Shown here in pieces: positions 43,364-53,288 of a stretch of DNA of 64,000 nt. Origin of the DNA: Rhodobiaceae bacterium (GTDB taxonomy: Bacteria; Pseudomonadota; Alphaproteobacteria; Parvibaculales; Parvibaculaceae); contig CP030277.1 in NCBI GenBank assembly GCA_003330885.1, positions 744,001 to 808,000 of the forward strand. Reading direction: 5' to 3'. A program made the position numbers and the translations under genes. The notes under the pieces were generated by a model. The model made no database searches, was not told the DNA's origin, and saw only the letters and a list, made by a program, of their open reading frames with translations. How positions within the stretch are numbered: position 1 is the stretch's first letter; every line of letters begins with the position of its first letter.

Positions 43364-44500
43364 ATGTCTGACAATCAAAAAAACATGACCATCGACCCGG
43401 CTTACGACGCAGTCGCGCCGGATGACTTTCCTGCCATGATGGAAGTTGACCGCTATGGCAGCCGGTCAACCGCGTTCGACAAAATCATTTCCGCCACACA
43501 CGATCACTTCTGGGACCCGCTCGATACAAAATATATCGACTTCTCGACCCCATGGGACCTTGAGCGGGACATGCTCATTTCGGAAGACATGAACCTGGAA
43601 CTGCGCACGGCAGTGTCGGACAAGCTCAACCAGGATCAGAAAGTCTTCCTGGTGAATGAGAGTGTGCGCTGGACCATGTCGTCCATCCTTCATGGGGAGC
43701 AGGGTGCGCTCAATCTCTCCGCCTCGCTCTGCCACATTATGCGCGATCCTGGCGCTCAGGAATATGCGGCGAACCAGACTCGCGAAGAGGCACGCCACGT
43801 CACCGGATTTTCGCAATATATAAGAGCGCGATGGGGTAGCCCTACACCTTGCGGGCAGGTGCTGGAAAAGCTTTTGGTGGAACTGGTGGGAACACCTGTC
43901 GTCTGGAAAAAGCTTGTAGGCATGCAGATGGTGCTCGAGGGGCTCGCCATGGGTACCTTCGCAAGCTTCTATTCCAACGCAAAAGACCCAGTGCTCACCC
44001 GGCTGATGCAGCTTGTGATGACCGATGAAGCATTCCATCACAAATTCGGAAAGATCTGGGCCGACCGCACCGTACCAAACCTGCCGGAAGCAGAGCGCGA
44101 CCAGATCGAAGATTGGGCGCTGGAAGTCTTTATGATGCTTTTCCGCAATTCGAGCGGGCCCGAGCAGAAGAAGGACATGTACGCCAAAATCGGTCTTGAT
44201 TGGCAATGGGTGCAATCAGCGCTTATGGAGGCGATGGGTGACAAGGAAGCCCGCCGCCAGATGCGTAAGTCCACCAGCATCTTCCGTACTCTCATCAAGA
44301 CACTCCTGAAAGCGGGCATCATCACCGAACGCACCGCACCGCATTATGCAGCCTATGTCGACATGCAGGAACTTTATGCGGAAGGCGACCGCATGGTGGG
44401 CGATGATATTGCCGAAGAAGGCATCAAATATCTCAAAGAGATCAATGGTGGGGACGGCAAGGACGCCATCTTCGCACTGTCGGGAACGGCTGCTGAATAA
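43364..44500 (+). CDS. ferritin-like di-iron protein
   Basis: 378 residues. The residues expected of a carboxylate-bridged di-iron centre are visible: Glu112, Glu142-x-x-His145 (EEARH), Glu192, and Glu222-x-x-His225 (DEAFHH). Overall it resembles a ribonucleotide reductase R2-like or AurF-like oxygenase family, but the substrate is unknown. GGAGGAGG precedes the ATG. A strong terminator follows, so the gene is probably monocistronic or the last gene of the unit begun by the DUF3971 gene. Confidence 0.85.
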   Translation: MSDNQKNMTIDPAYDAVAPDDFPAMMEVDRYGSRSTAFDKIISATHDHFWDPLDTKYIDFSTPWDLERDMLISEDMNLELRTAVSDKLNQDQKVFLVNESVRWTMSSILHGEQGALNLSASLCHIMRDPGAQEYAANQTREEARHVTGFSQYIRARWGSPTPCGQVLEKLLVELVGTPVVWKKLVGMQMVLEGLAMGTFASFYSNAKDPVLTRLMQLVMTDEAFHHKFGKIWADRTVPNLPEAERDQIEDWALEVFMMLFRNSSGPEQKKDMYAKIGLDWQWVQSALMEAMGDKEARRQMRKSTSIFRTLIKTLLKAGIITERTAPHYAAYVDMQELYAEGDRMVGDDIAEEGIKYLKEINGGDGKDAIFALSGTAAE

Positions 44501-44893
44501 GCAGTACAGAAGCAAGCTGACGTTCAAGCCCGGCAACGTGACTTGCCGGGCTTTTGCGTCGCAATTCGCGCCTGACAAGAAACACAAAGCGCAGTATATT
44601 CAACAGGAATTGTTGGCATGCTTGCCAAGCGAGCGATGAGTAAGCCGAAAAGGCGGAAGGGATTTTTATGATTGTCAGTGTCTCCCAGACCGTTGGTGCG
44701 AACCAATAGTGGAGCATTGAGTGAACGTGTCTCAAACCAGGGTCTCACCGATGCAGGCCCTTGATACGCTTCCTCGCAGTTTCAGTTTCGCGCCAGCTCC
44801 AAATCCGATGGCTTGGGGTTCTTATCGACCAGGTCGTCGGCATGTTTCTCTCTGTCCGGCACTGTGTGCATGGACAGATGCTGGTGAACCAAA
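44501..44893. other. non-coding interval before rsgA
   Basis: About 390 bp between the di-iron protein and rsgA. It contains the terminator at 44526-44555 and a small hairpin TTGGCA-TGCT-TGCCAA (44613-44628). No gene can be supported; short open frames on either strand have no ribosome site. The rsgA promoter must lie in the right half. Confidence 0.5.
44526..44555 (+). terminator. strong terminator after the di-iron protein gene
   Basis: AAGCCCGGCAA (44526-44536) pairs perfectly with TTGCCGGGCTT (44543-44553), followed by T residues to 44555. Eleven base pairs with a six-base loop is an effective intrinsic terminator. Confidence 0.9.
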
Positions 44894-45952
44894 ATGACAA
44901 TTCAAATCTCTGAACTGGCCGATTATGGCTGGAGCAATTTTTTCACAAGTCAGTTAGACGCAGATGATCTAGAGAACGGCATCCCGGCGCGGGTGAAGTC
45001 TGTCCATCGCAATCAGATCCATGTGATCGGCGTGGATCTGGATCGAACAACCATGCCCTATATCTCCAAGGATGGAGAAGGCACGCAGGCGACGGTGGGA
45101 GATTGGCTTCTCCTTGAGCCGGAGACCTTTCGTCCCAAAAGGCTGCTGGACCGCAAGAGCATTTTCAAACGAAAGGCTGTGGGGTCACATCGCGGCGAAC
45201 AGCTGATCGCGGCGAATGTGGATACGCTCTTTATCGTGGCGTCGTGCAATTTTGACTTTAATCTCGCGCGCCTGGAGCGGTACCTGTCGCTCGCACATGA
45301 GGCACAGGTGACACCGGTCATCATTCTGACAAAGGCTGATCTCGTTGACGATCCAGATGAGTTTACCAAGGCTGTGTCGGCCCTGCATCCCAGCCTGATT
45401 GTTGAAACCATTGATGCGAGGGATGCAGCAGCTGCCAAACGTTTGGAGCCCTGGTGTGGGCTTGGTCAGACGGTGGCTTTTGTCGGGTCGTCCGGTGTGG
45501 GAAAGTCCACGCTTATCAACACGCTGATCGGCACCGACGATATCGAGACCCGCGACGTGCGGGTTGACGATTCCAAGGGACGCCATACGACCACCGGTCG
45601 CACGCTTCACCGCCTGCCGGAGGGTGGCTGGCTCATTGATACGCCCGGCATGCGTGAAATTCAGCTGACGGATGTCGAAGAAGGCATCAAAGAAGTCTTC
45701 TCCGACATTCTGGAAATGGCAGCGTCCTGCAAGTTCAACAATTGCGGCCACAATCAGGAGCCCGGTTGCGCCGTTCGCGTGGCCATTGAAGACGGCAGCC
45801 TGGATGCGGAGCGGTTAAAGCGATGGCAGAAGCTTGCGGCAGAGGAAACCCGCAATACGGAGACGCTCGCCCAGCGTCACAATCGCGACCGCGGCTTCGG
45901 CAAAATGGTCAAACGCGCCAAGCAGGAAAAAGATCGCAGACGCGGCGATTGA
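44894..45952 (+). CDS. rsgA: ribosome small subunit-dependent GTPase A
   Basis: Circularly permuted GTPase that checks 30S maturation and helps release RbfA. 352 residues: an OB domain (about 35-80), then the permuted GTPase domain with G4 motif TKAD (146-149), P-loop GSSGVGKST (198-206) and G3 DTPG, and a C-terminal zinc domain CKFNNCGHNQEPGC, typical Cys/His ligands near 280-293. The tail is Lys/Arg-rich (RAKQEKDRRRGD) and likely contacts rRNA. It is convergent with a VOC protein, with a hairpin at the junction. Confidence 0.95.
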   Translation: MTIQISELADYGWSNFFTSQLDADDLENGIPARVKSVHRNQIHVIGVDLDRTTMPYISKDGEGTQATVGDWLLLEPETFRPKRLLDRKSIFKRKAVGSHRGEQLIAANVDTLFIVASCNFDFNLARLERYLSLAHEAQVTPVIILTKADLVDDPDEFTKAVSALHPSLIVETIDARDAAAAKRLEPWCGLGQTVAFVGSSGVGKSTLINTLIGTDDIETRDVRVDDSKGRHTTTGRTLHRLPEGGWLIDTPGMREIQLTDVEEGIKEVFSDILEMAASCKFNNCGHNQEPGCAVRVAIEDGSLDAERLKRWQKLAAEETRNTETLAQRHNRDRGFGKMVKRAKQEKDRRRGD

Positions 45953-45961
45953 AGCAGAGGT

Positions 45962-45980
45962 GGGCTGACTTTGTCAGCCC
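45962..45980. terminator. hairpin between convergent rsgA and the VOC gene
   Basis: GGGCTGAC (45962-45969), loop TTT, GTCAGCCC (45973-45980). The stem contains the VOC stop codon (TGA on the minus strand). There is no T run on either side, so it is a compact stem that may slow polymerase or stabilise both 3' ends. Confidence 0.5.
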
Positions 45981-46378
45981 GCACTCTCATCCCAATGCAT
46001 CGCCTCAATCTTGTGACCGTCCAGGTCATAGACGAAGCAGCCATAATATCCCGCGCCATAGTCGCTACGGGGGCCGGCTGCCCCATCGTCTTTTGCGCCA
46101 GCGTCGAGAGCGGCTTTGTAGAAAGCATCTACCTGTTCTTTGGAAGTGGCGAAAAAGCTGAAATGCACGCCATTGGCTGTTTCGGCTGTGCCCCCATCAT
46201 GGGGCGTTTGCACCCAGAATTCAGGGAACAGTTTGCCATAAGCGACAGCGCCTGGATGTTCCATGATGCGTTTGGCACCAATCGTCGCCACCACCTTGTC
46301 ATAGAAGGCCGTTGCCTCATCGAACTTGTTGGTGCCGATAGACACGTGAGAGATGATGCTGGGGTTTTCGTCGGTCAT
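45974..46378 (-). CDS. VOC family (glyoxalase/bleomycin-resistance-like) protein
   Basis: 134 residues from ATG 46378; an in-frame upstream start lacks family sequence. The vicinal oxygen chelate pattern is clear: ISHVSIGTNKFDEATAFYDKV at the start, HFSFFATSKEQVDAFYKAAL in the middle, and FVYDLDGHKIEAMHW at the end. Metal ligands of the glyoxalase type are His17, then the Glu in KIEAMHW. Substrate unknown. The last codons form a stem with the rsgA side. Confidence 0.88.
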   Translation of the reverse strand: MTDENPSIISHVSIGTNKFDEATAFYDKVVATIGAKRIMEHPGAVAYGKLFPEFWVQTPHDGGTAETANGVHFSFFATSKEQVDAFYKAALDAGAKDDGAAGPRSDYGAGYYGCFVYDLDGHKIEAMHWDESAG

Positions 46379-46503
46379 GATCCCTGTCCTTTTGTCTGAA
46401 CGGCAACGCTGTCTGCTGCCCGTGACGCAAGGATAGGTGATTTTTACGACGGTCACACGACCCTAAATGTAGAGTCCTGACAGCTAGTGTCAGCAGGCTG
46501 GTC

Positions 46504-47757
46504 TCAAACCGGCTTAAGAAGCACGTGCTTCTTTTTGCCGATGGAGAGTTTGATCACTCCTTCAGCTGTCACGTCATCCTTGGTGAGGGATCCACGTTCG
46601 TCCTGAACGCCCTTGTCATTCACTTTTGCGCCGCCGCCTTTGATCTGACGTCGTGCATCGCCATTCGACCCGCAAAGCCCTGCTGTGACGAAAGCAGATA
46701 AGACACCCAGTCCGGCATCAAGATCCGCTGATGCGATTTCGACTGTTGGCAGATCAGTGGCAACGGCACCCGTCTCGAACGCCACTCGCGCGGTTTCCGC
46801 CGCTTTGTCCGCGTCTGCACGGCCGTGCGCCATGGCGGTCGCTTCGGTCGCGAGCACCTTTTTGGCGTCATTCAGCTCAGCGCCTTCCAGCGCTTCAAGG
46901 CGGGCAACTTCATCCAGCGGCAGCTCCGTGAAGAGCCGCAGGAATTTGCCCACATCTGCATCTTCCGTGTTCCGCCAGTATTGCCAGTAATCGTAGGGCG
47001 AGAGCATGTCCGCATTCACCCAGACAGCCCCATCTGCCGTCTTGCCCATCTTGCCACCACTTGATGTGGTGAGCAGATTGGTGGTGAGTCCCACAAGAGA
47101 CGCCCCGTCCGCGCGTCGTCCAAGTTCAATCCCGTTGACGATATTGCCCCATTGGTCGGAGCCGCCCATTTGCAGGTCACATCCAAAGCGCTTGTTCAAC
47201 TCTGCAAAATCGTAGGCCTGCAGGATCATGTAGTTGAACTCAAGGAAGGAGAGAGACTGCTCCCGATCCAGGCGAAGTTTCACGCTATCAAAGCTCAACA
47301 TACGGTTGACGGAAAAATGACGGCCATAGTCGCGCAGGAAATCAATGTACTGAAGCTCGTCCAGCCAGTCCCGATTGTTGACCATGATGCCATCCGTTGG
47401 GCCATCACCGAAGGTCAGGAACTTGTCAAAGACGCTTTTGATACCAGCGAGATTTTGGTCGATCAGATCATCGGTCAGCAGTGGGCGCGCTTCATCCTTG
47501 AACGAAGGGTCGCCAATTCGGGTCGTCCCGCCACCCATCAATGCGATCGGCTTGTGCCCGGTCTGCTGCAGCCAGCGCAACATCATGATCTGAATGAGGC
47601 TGCCCGCATGAAGGCTAGGTGCCGTGCAGTCAAAGCCGATATAGCCCGTGACAATACCTGAAGACAGCCGCTCGTCGAGCAGGTCAAAGTCAGAGCACTG
47701 GGCGATAAAGCCGCGCTCTTCCATTACATTCAGGAAATCAGATTTGTAACTGCTCAT
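46504..47757 (-). CDS. tyrS: tyrosyl-tRNA synthetase
   Basis: Class I aminoacyl-tRNA synthetase that charges tRNA-Tyr. 417 residues from ATG 47757. The HIGH-type motif is HAGS (50-53), and the KMSKS-type loop is KMGKT (236-240), typical of Tyr[11 protein letters not shown] and [14 protein letters not shown] form the tyrosine-binding core. A C-terminal S4 RNA-binding region begins near 350. An in-frame upstream start at 47832 has no conserved sequence. It is divergent from anmK by 98 bp. Confidence 0.97.
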   Translation of the reverse strand: MSSYKSDFLNVMEERGFIAQCSDFDLLDERLSSGIVTGYIGFDCTAPSLHAGSLIQIMMLRWLQQTGHKPIALMGGGTTRIGDPSFKDEARPLLTDDLIDQNLAGIKSVFDKFLTFGDGPTDGIMVNNRDWLDELQYIDFLRDYGRHFSVNRMLSFDSVKLRLDREQSLSFLEFNYMILQAYDFAELNKRFGCDLQMGGSDQWGNIVNGIELGRRADGASLVGLTTNLLTTSSGGKMGKTADGAVWVNADMLSPYDYWQYWRNTEDADVGKFLRLFTELPLDEVARLEALEGAELNDAKKVLATEATAMAHGRADADKAAETARVAFETGAVATDLPTVEIASADLDAGLGVLSAFVTAGLCGSNGDARRQIKGGGAKVNDKGVQDERGSLTKDDVTAEGVIKLSIGKKKHVLLKPV

Positions 47758-47855
47758 GGGATCAGGCCACTTATTAAATAACGCTGCCGCTTGGGTGCGG
47801 CGTCCGGCTGGTGTATCACGGATTACGGCCAAAATGGCAAGGGGGGAGCTCAGTT

Positions 47856-48980
47856 ATGACAAAGACCTATATCGCAATCGGACTGATGAGCGGGACCTCT
47901 ATGGACGGGATCGATATTGCAGGGCTGGAAACGGACGGCGAAACCTTCCTGAACCCGGGCCCCGCCGGAGCCCTTATCTATTCAGATGAGGAGCGTGCTT
48001 ACCTGCGTCAGGCCGTGGAGGCGGCTGCGCACTGGAAAGCAGGAGATCCCGTCCCTGAAGCTGTTGCCACGGCAGAGAAGAATTTGACGGCGGCACATGC
48101 AGAAGCCGTTGCGACGTTTTTGAATGAAAACGGTCTCAAGCCGGAAGAAATCGACGTGATTGGCTTTCATGGTCAGACCGTCCTTCATGCGCCCGATCAA
48201 CAATGGACGGTCCAGATCGGGCGGGGCGACCAGCTGGCCGCCACGCTGGGCATCGACGTGGTGAATGACTTCCGCAGCGCCGATGTGGCTGCGGGCGGAG
48301 AGGGCGCACCCTTTGCGCCGCTGTATCACAAAGCCCTGGCTGCAAATCTCGAAGGTCCGCGCCCCATTGCTGTTCTGAATTTGGGGGGCGTTGCCAATGT
48401 CACCTGGCTGGGCGACGGTCCCGACGACATTCTGGCCTTTGACACTGGGCCCGCGAGCGGCGCGCTAGATGATTGGGTGCAGTCGCATGGTGCTGGTCGG
48501 ATGGATGTGGACGGTCAGTTGGCCAAAGCGGGCAAGGTCGATGAAGCGATCTTGAGCGGAATGCTCGACAATCCGTTTTTTGATGTAAAACCGCCCAAGT
48601 CCCTCGACCGACTGGATTTCCCCATGGACCCGGTAGCGGGCCTGAGCCTGGAGGATGGGGCGGCAACGCTAACCGCCTTTACAGCGGCCTGTATTGAGCG
48701 GGCGACGGAGCATCTGCCAACCAAGCCGCACATTTGGATTGTGTGTGGTGGTGGGCGCTACAATCCAGCCATTCTGGATGAGTTGCGCACACGGCTGGGT
48801 GTGCCTGTAGAGCCGGCAGAAAGCGTCGGGTGGCGTGGCGATGATGTTGAGGCAGAGGCGTTCGCCTACCTGGCAGTCCGCTCGCTCCGCGGCCTGCCGC
48901 TCAGCGTTCCAGGAACGACGAAAGTGCCCAAACCGCAAACCGGTGGCGTGCTTCACCGAGCCGAGAAGATGCCGGCCTAG
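47856..48980 (+). CDS. anmK: anhydro-N-acetylmuramic acid kinase
   Basis: Recycles the peptidoglycan turnover product anhMurNAc to MurNAc 6-phosphate with ATP. 374 residues from ATG 47856, preceded by GGGGGGAG. It begins with the ASKHA/AnmK signature GLMSGTSMDGID (9-20), and has GFHGQTVLHAP, LNLGGVANVTWL and VCGGGRYNP. Length and motifs match AnmK. Followed by a hairpin repeat and a convergent hydrolase gene. It complements the wall-turnover genes elsewhere in the window. Confidence 0.96.
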   Translation: MTKTYIAIGLMSGTSMDGIDIAGLETDGETFLNPGPAGALIYSDEERAYLRQAVEAAAHWKAGDPVPEAVATAEKNLTAAHAEAVATFLNENGLKPEEIDVIGFHGQTVLHAPDQQWTVQIGRGDQLAATLGIDVVNDFRSADVAAGGEGAPFAPLYHKALAANLEGPRPIAVLNLGGVANVTWLGDGPDDILAFDTGPASGALDDWVQSHGAGRMDVDGQLAKAGKVDEAILSGMLDNPFFDVKPPKSLDRLDFPMDPVAGLSLEDGAATLTAFTAACIERATEHLPTKPHIWIVCGGGRYNPAILDELRTRLGVPVEPAESVGWRGDDVEAEAFAYLAVRSLRGLPLSVPGTTKVPKPQTGGVLHRAEKMPA

Positions 48981-49030
48981 AGCATTTCCAGCTGAAGTGG
49001 ATGCCGGTTCAGCGTCCGAAAATGCGACAA
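48981..49030. repeat. intergenic hairpin repeat, copy 2
   Basis: Starts immediately after the anmK stop. Stems: GCATTT (48982-48987) with AAATGC (49020-49025), and GCTGAA (48991-48996) with TTCAGC (49008-49013). It shares GAGCATTTCCAG.TGAAGTG and CGGTTCA.CGTCCG with copy 1 at 6805-6865. In both cases the element sits between convergent genes. Confidence 0.65.
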
Positions 49031-49038
49031 ACCAACTA

Positions 49039-49710
49039 CTAGCTGGCTTCTTCTTCCTCGGCCTCAGGTGCAGGGGCAAGGCGCTTGTCGAGATAGCCTC
49101 CGACAACACCCAGCATGTCATCCATATGGTCATCGTAGAAATGGTTGGCCCCAGCGATGGACTGATGCTCAATCACGATGCCCTTTTGGGTTTTGAGACG
49201 CTCAACCAGCCGCAGCACATCTGCTTCCGGTGCCACCTGGTCAACGCTACCTGACGTGATGAGGCCGGATGATGGGCAGGGTGCAAGGAACGAGAAGTCA
49301 TACATGTTCGCTGGTGGCGCGACGGAGATGAAACCATCAATCTCAGGACGGCGCATCAGAACCTGCATTCCAATCCAGGCACCAAAGGAAAAGCCGGCAA
49401 TCCAGCATTGAGGGGCCTCAGCATGCTGCGCTTGCAGCCAGTCAAGGGCGGTCGCCGCATCCGACAATTCGCCAATACCGCCGTCAAAAACACCCTGGCT
49501 GCGGCCAACACCGCGGAAATTGAACCGCAGGACGTTGAAGCCACGTTCAACGAAGGTCTGATAGAGCGAATAGGCCACCGGATTGTTCATGGTCCCGCCA
49601 AACTGAGGGTGCGGGTGCAGCACCAGCGCCAACGGAGAATTTGGCTTTCCACTAATGTGGTAGCGGCCTTCGATCCGTCCCGCAGGACCATTGAAAATAA
49701 CTTCCGGCAT
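49039..49710 (-). CDS. alpha/beta hydrolase (DUF-type esterase)
   Basis: 223 residues from ATG 49710. The family motif GFSFGAW holds the nucleophilic Ser, LVLHPHPQFGGTMNNPV is near the N-terminus, and IAGANHFYDDHM carries the catalytic His. The C-terminus is acidic (APEAEEEEAS). The protein is close to a conserved bacterial group of small esterase-like hydrolases of unknown substrate. It is convergent with anmK and divergent from iscR. Confidence 0.88.
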   Translation of the reverse strand: MPEVIFNGPAGRIEGRYHISGKPNSPLALVLHPHPQFGGTMNNPVAYSLYQTFVERGFNVLRFNFRGVGRSQGVFDGGIGELSDAATALDWLQAQHAEAPQCWIAGFSFGAWIGMQVLMRRPEIDGFISVAPPANMYDFSFLAPCPSSGLITSGSVDQVAPEADVLRLVERLKTQKGIVIEHQSIAGANHFYDDHMDDMLGVVGGYLDKRLAPAPEAEEEEAS

Positions 49711-50070
49711 ATCTTTTCGTTCCTTGAACACGCAAAAGAATGGCTGATTTCTGCCATTTCTCCGCAATCCTCTATTCCCGACTAAAATAATCAGCTATTA
49801 AAGCTGGAAGTTCGGGGATAAAGTTCTAAATACTTGACTACCAGGGTGGGTAAAAGGACGGTTCGCCCGCTTCTTACCCTAGCTGATTGTCTGAGATGCC
49901 ATAAAAGGCGCCGTTTCTTAACACAGGCAGCGGCCCAATGCGCAACTAAATGCTGAGGTGCGCGATATTGGACTGGTCATGGTCTCGAAAACCCGTACGT
50001 GGGGATCACGGGACAATGTGGGTGGGAAGAGGCGGCATGGCGCCGCGCTCAATGCCAAAGGAGAGTAGTT
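49711..50070 (+). promoter_or_regulatory. iscR-suf promoter and leader region
   Basis: 360 bp between the divergent hydrolase and iscR. It holds the IscR-like box at 49830-49854 and the TTG start region AAAGGAGAG. The rest has no supportable gene. Position and content indicate that the whole suf operon is driven from here and that the mRNA leader is about 200 bases if the box overlaps the promoter. Confidence 0.55.
49830..49854 (+). promoter_or_regulatory. candidate IscR-binding site
   Basis: ATACTTGACTA (49830-49840) matches the left half of the type 1 IscR site known from E. coli (ATASYYGACTR). The right half, GGGTGGGTAAA, fits poorly. TTGACT within it could be the -35 box. Given the iscR gene downstream, autoregulation of the suf operon by Fe-S status is likely; the match itself is moderate. 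Confidence 0.45.
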
Positions 50071-50565
50071 TTGAAACTGACCACAAAAGGCCGTTATGCC
50101 GTTATGGCGATGACCGACCTGGCGAAACATAGCGAGGGACGCCCGGTGTCATTGGCAGATATTGCATCTCGCCAGGAAATCTCGCTTTCGTATCTAGAGC
50201 AATTGTTTGCCCGGCTGCGCCGCGGCGGATTGGTGCGCTCTGTGAGGGGCCCAGGCGGCGGATATCTGCTGGCACGCACCATGGCAGAAACGCGTATCTC
50301 GGATGTCATCCTGTCTGTTGACGAACCCATGTCGGCAACAAGATGCAAGTCCAATTCATCAACCGGGTGCCTCTCGGACGGGTCTCGCTGTCTGACACAT
50401 GATCTATGGGACGAATTGGGACATCAGATTCATCTCTATCTGGACAGTGTGTCGCTGGAAGATGTTATGAACCGTCAGGTTCGTCGATCAGCACATCAAC
50501 AAGATGCCACACCAGCCACGACAACCCCCGAAACCCGGGAGTTTTCATTAGATGTGGCAGGTTGA
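50071..50565 (+). CDS. iscR: Rrf2-family Fe-S regulator IscR
   Basis: 164 residues, starting at TTG 50071 with AAAGGAGAG just upstream (MKLTTKGRYAVMAMTDLAKH, the conserved IscR start). A winged helix occupies the first 80 residues, and three Cys for the [2Fe-2S] cluster are Cys92, Cys100 and Cys107, with His110 nearby. Spacing is C-x7-C-x6-C, looser than E. coli C-x5-C-x5-C. Holo- and apo-IscR would balance suf expression to cluster demand. First gene of the operon. Confidence 0.93.
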   Translation: MKLTTKGRYAVMAMTDLAKHSEGRPVSLADIASRQEISLSYLEQLFARLRRGGLVRSVRGPGGGYLLARTMAETRISDVILSVDEPMSATRCKSNSSTGCLSDGSRCLTHDLWDELGHQIHLYLDSVSLEDVMNRQVRRSAHQQDATPATTTPETREFSLDVAG

Positions 50566-50646
50566 CACCTAGCTTCGAACTGTGGCCCTGACATAGAAAC
50601 AAGACTTAGATCTTGGCCGCAAAACAGGAAATGACTGCACCAGCCG

Positions 50647-51822
50647 ATGACAGGTGAGCGTACATATCTCGACTACAATGCGACCGCGCCTTTGCGCCCG
50701 GAAGTATGTGAGGCCGTGTGCGCGGCAATGGACGGCATCGGCAACGCGTCCTCAGTTCACAAAGAAGGACGAGACGCACGCGCGCTCGTTGAAACTGCAC
50801 GACAGTCCGTGGCAAGCCTCGTTGGCGTTGAGCCCGATTGCGTGACTTTCACCAGCGGTGGAACCGAAGCCAACCATTTGGCGTTCAGGCAGGCGGCAGA
50901 ACGCGGTGCGACAGAAATCTTTTATTCAGCTGTTGAACACCCTTCAGTCGCGGAAGCCGCAAAGCTTGCCAGCGCAGAAGCAAATGTTCCGGCTACAGAA
51001 GTTCCCGTAGACGATCAGGGGCGTGTATCGCTCGCTGCCCTAGAGGGTTTACTTGTCGGTGCCGGCGACCATCCATTTGTGTCCGTCATGGCAGCCAACA
51101 ATGAGACCGGTGTCTTGCAGCCTCTCAAGGAAATCGCTGACTTGGTGCATGGGCACGGCGGTTTCCTGCATACAGATGCAGTTCAGATTGCGGGCAAAGC
51201 GACCTTCGAGATGAAAATGACCGGCGCTGATATGGCGACGCTGTCTGCGCACAAGATCGGTGGCCCATTGGGCGTGGGTGCATTTGTGCTGGCAAAGGAT
51301 GCGCATGTTGCTGCGCGCCAGACGGGCGGCGGCCAGGAACGCGGGCGTCGGTCCGGCACAGAAAATGTGAGCGGCATTGCAGGTTTTGGTGTTGCGGCTT
51401 CATTGGCCGCAAACATGAATGATGCAGAAAAGATGCGGACCCTAAGAGACCGGTTGGAGACAAGCCTGAAGGCATCTGTGCCTGATGTTGAGTTCTTCAG
51501 CGGCTCTGTTGATCGGCTGCCAAATACAAGCTGTCTCGCGGCACCTGGCCTTAAGGCTGAAACATTGCTGATGCAGCTTGATCTTGCAGGACTTGCGGTT
51601 AGTGCCGGATCTGCCTGTTCATCAGGTAAGGTCGCCCGCTCACACGTATTGGACGCGATGGGTGTGGATGATGAGCTTGCAGGCGGTGCCGTGCGGGTAA
51701 GCCTCGGATGGAAGACAACAGAAAAAGATATAGAAAAGTTTTGTACCGCTTGGATCAAAGCAGTGCAGATGAGTAAGCGGACCAGCGGTTCAGGCCCCCG
51801 CCTGGCTGCAGCGGAAGGGTAA
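50647..51822 (+). CDS. iscS: cysteine desulfurase, class I (IscS/NifS type)
   Basis: PLP enzyme that mobilises sulfur from cysteine as a persulfide. 391 residues. PLP is bound at Lys203 in [11 protein letters not shown], and the persulfide Cys324 lies in [10 protein letters not shown]. The motif and loop make it class I (IscS/NifS), while SufS later in the operon is class II. The ATG at 50647 lacks a good ribosome site, and a nine-codon frame (50631-50657) overlaps it. It lies between iscR and sufB. Confidence 0.94.
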   Translation: MTGERTYLDYNATAPLRPEVCEAVCAAMDGIGNASSVHKEGRDARALVETARQSVASLVGVEPDCVTFTSGGTEANHLAFRQAAERGATEIFYSAVEHPSVAEAAKLASAEANVPATEVPVDDQGRVSLAALEGLLVGAGDHPFVSVMAANNETGVLQPLKEIADLVHGHGGFLHTDAVQIAGKATFEMKMTGADMATLSAHKIGGPLGVGAFVLAKDAHVAARQTGGGQERGRRSGTENVSGIAGFGVAASLAANMNDAEKMRTLRDRLETSLKASVPDVEFFSGSVDRLPNTSCLAAPGLKAETLLMQLDLAGLAVSAGSACSSGKVARSHVLDAMGVDDELAGGAVRVSLGWKTTEKDIEKFCTAWIKAVQMSKRTSGSGPRLAAAEG

Positions 51823-51827
51823 GCGAT

Positions 51828-53282
51828 ATGGTTGCCACACGAGAAACAGTTGAAGCCGTTGATGAGGCTGTCGGGAAGTACAAATATGGCTTCTCCACAG
51901 ACATCGAGTCGGAGAAAGCCCCGAAGGGCCTGAACGAAGACACGGTGCGTTTCATCTCAGCCAAGAAAAACGAGCCTGAATGGATGCTCGAATGGCGCCT
52001 TGATGCGTTCCGCCGGTGGCAGACCATGGAAGAGCCTGATTGGGCCAAGGTCAATTACCCGAAGATTGACTATCAGGATGCCTACTATTACTCGGCGCCG
52101 AAGAGCGACGATGACCGTCCAAAAAGCCTGGATGAGGTCGACCCAAAGCTTCTCGAGACATACGAGAAACTGGGCATACCTCTGGTTGAGCAGATGGCAC
52201 TTGCAGGCGTGGCCGTCGACGCCGTGTTTGACAGTGTGTCGGTTGCGACCACGTTTAAAGAACGGCTTGCAGAAGCCGGTGTGATCTTCTGTTCCTTTTC
52301 CGAGGCGGTGCAGGACCACCCGGAGCTGGTGCGGCAATATCTGGGTACAGTGGTTCCCGTCACGGACAACTACTTTGCGACGCTGAACTCTGCGGTATTT
52401 TCAGATGGGTCATTCGTCTTTGTTCCAAAAGGCGTGCGTTGCCCGATGGAGCTGTCCACCTATTTCCGCATCAATGAAGCGGATACGGGGCAGTTTGAGC
52501 GCACGTTGATCATCGTCGAAGACGGTGCCTATGTGAGCTATCTCGAAGGCTGTACGGCACCTATGCGCGATGAGCATCAGCTGCACGCAGCGGTGGTTGA
52601 GCTCGTCTGTCTGGAAGATGCGGAGATCAAATATTCCACAGTTCAGAACTGGTATCCAGGCGATGAAGATGGCAAAGGCGGCATCTACAACTTCGTGACC
52701 AAACGGGGCGACTGCCGTGGCGACAATTCGAAAATCTCCTGGACACAAGTTGAGACGGGCTCAGCAGTAACCTGGAAATACCCGAGCTGTATATTGCGCG
52801 GTGACAATTCCGTAGGCGAATTCTACTCCATCGCGATTTCGAACAATCTGCAGCAGGTCGATAGTGGCACCAAGATGATCCATCTCGGCAAGAACACATC
52901 GAGCCGGATTATTTCCAAAGGCATTTCTGCGGGGCGTTCATCGAGCACCTATCGCGGCCTTGTGTCGGTCCACAAGAAAGCGGAAGACGCACGGAACTTT
53001 ACCCAATGCGACAGTCTGCTGATCGGTGATCGCTGTTCTGCGCACACGGTGCCTTATATTGAGAGTAAGAACCCGAGTGCGGTGCTAGAGCATGAGGCAA
53101 CTACGTCAAAGCTCAGCGAAGACCAGCTCTTCTATTGTCGCCAACGTGGATTGGACGAAGAAGAAGCCGTGGCGCTGCTCGTTAATGGCTTCTGCCGCGA
53201 CGTGCTGCAGCAATTGCCTATGGAATTTGCGGTTGAAGCTCAGAAGCTGGTGGGCATCAGCCTGGAAGGCAGTGTTGGGTAG
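51828..53282 (+). CDS. sufB: Fe-S cluster scaffold protein SufB
   Basis: Scaffold subunit of SufBCD, which builds Fe-S clusters using SufC ATPase. 484 residues. Conserved SufB regions include [36 protein letters not shown] and the long segment with [11 protein letters not shown]. The overall size is that of alphaproteobacterial and cyanobacterial SufB. GGAAGGG precedes the ATG, six bases after the iscS stop. Cytoplasmic. Confidence 0.97.
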   Translation: MVATRETVEAVDEAVGKYKYGFSTDIESEKAPKGLNEDTVRFISAKKNEPEWMLEWRLDAFRRWQTMEEPDWAKVNYPKIDYQDAYYYSAPKSDDDRPKSLDEVDPKLLETYEKLGIPLVEQMALAGVAVDAVFDSVSVATTFKERLAEAGVIFCSFSEAVQDHPELVRQYLGTVVPVTDNYFATLNSAVFSDGSFVFVPKGVRCPMELSTYFRINEADTGQFERTLIIVEDGAYVSYLEGCTAPMRDEHQLHAAVVELVCLEDAEIKYSTVQNWYPGDEDGKGGIYNFVTKRGDCRGDNSKISWTQVETGSAVTWKYPSCILRGDNSVGEFYSIAISNNLQQVDSGTKMIHLGKNTSSRIISKGISAGRSSSTYRGLVSVHKKAEDARNFTQCDSLLIGDRCSAHTVPYIESKNPSAVLEHEATTSKLSEDQLFYCRQRGLDEEEAVALLVNGFCRDVLQQLPMEFAVEAQKLVGISLEGSVG

Positions 53283-53288
53283 GTTTTG

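Noticed and set aside
43466-44215. 249-codon frame antisense to the di-iron protein
   Set aside because: Mirror of the coding strand of a gene with a complete metal site; no start signal.
50631-50657. Nine-codon frame overlapping the iscS start as a leader peptide
   Set aside because: The AGGA is too close to its ATG for normal initiation, and the frame is too short to judge.
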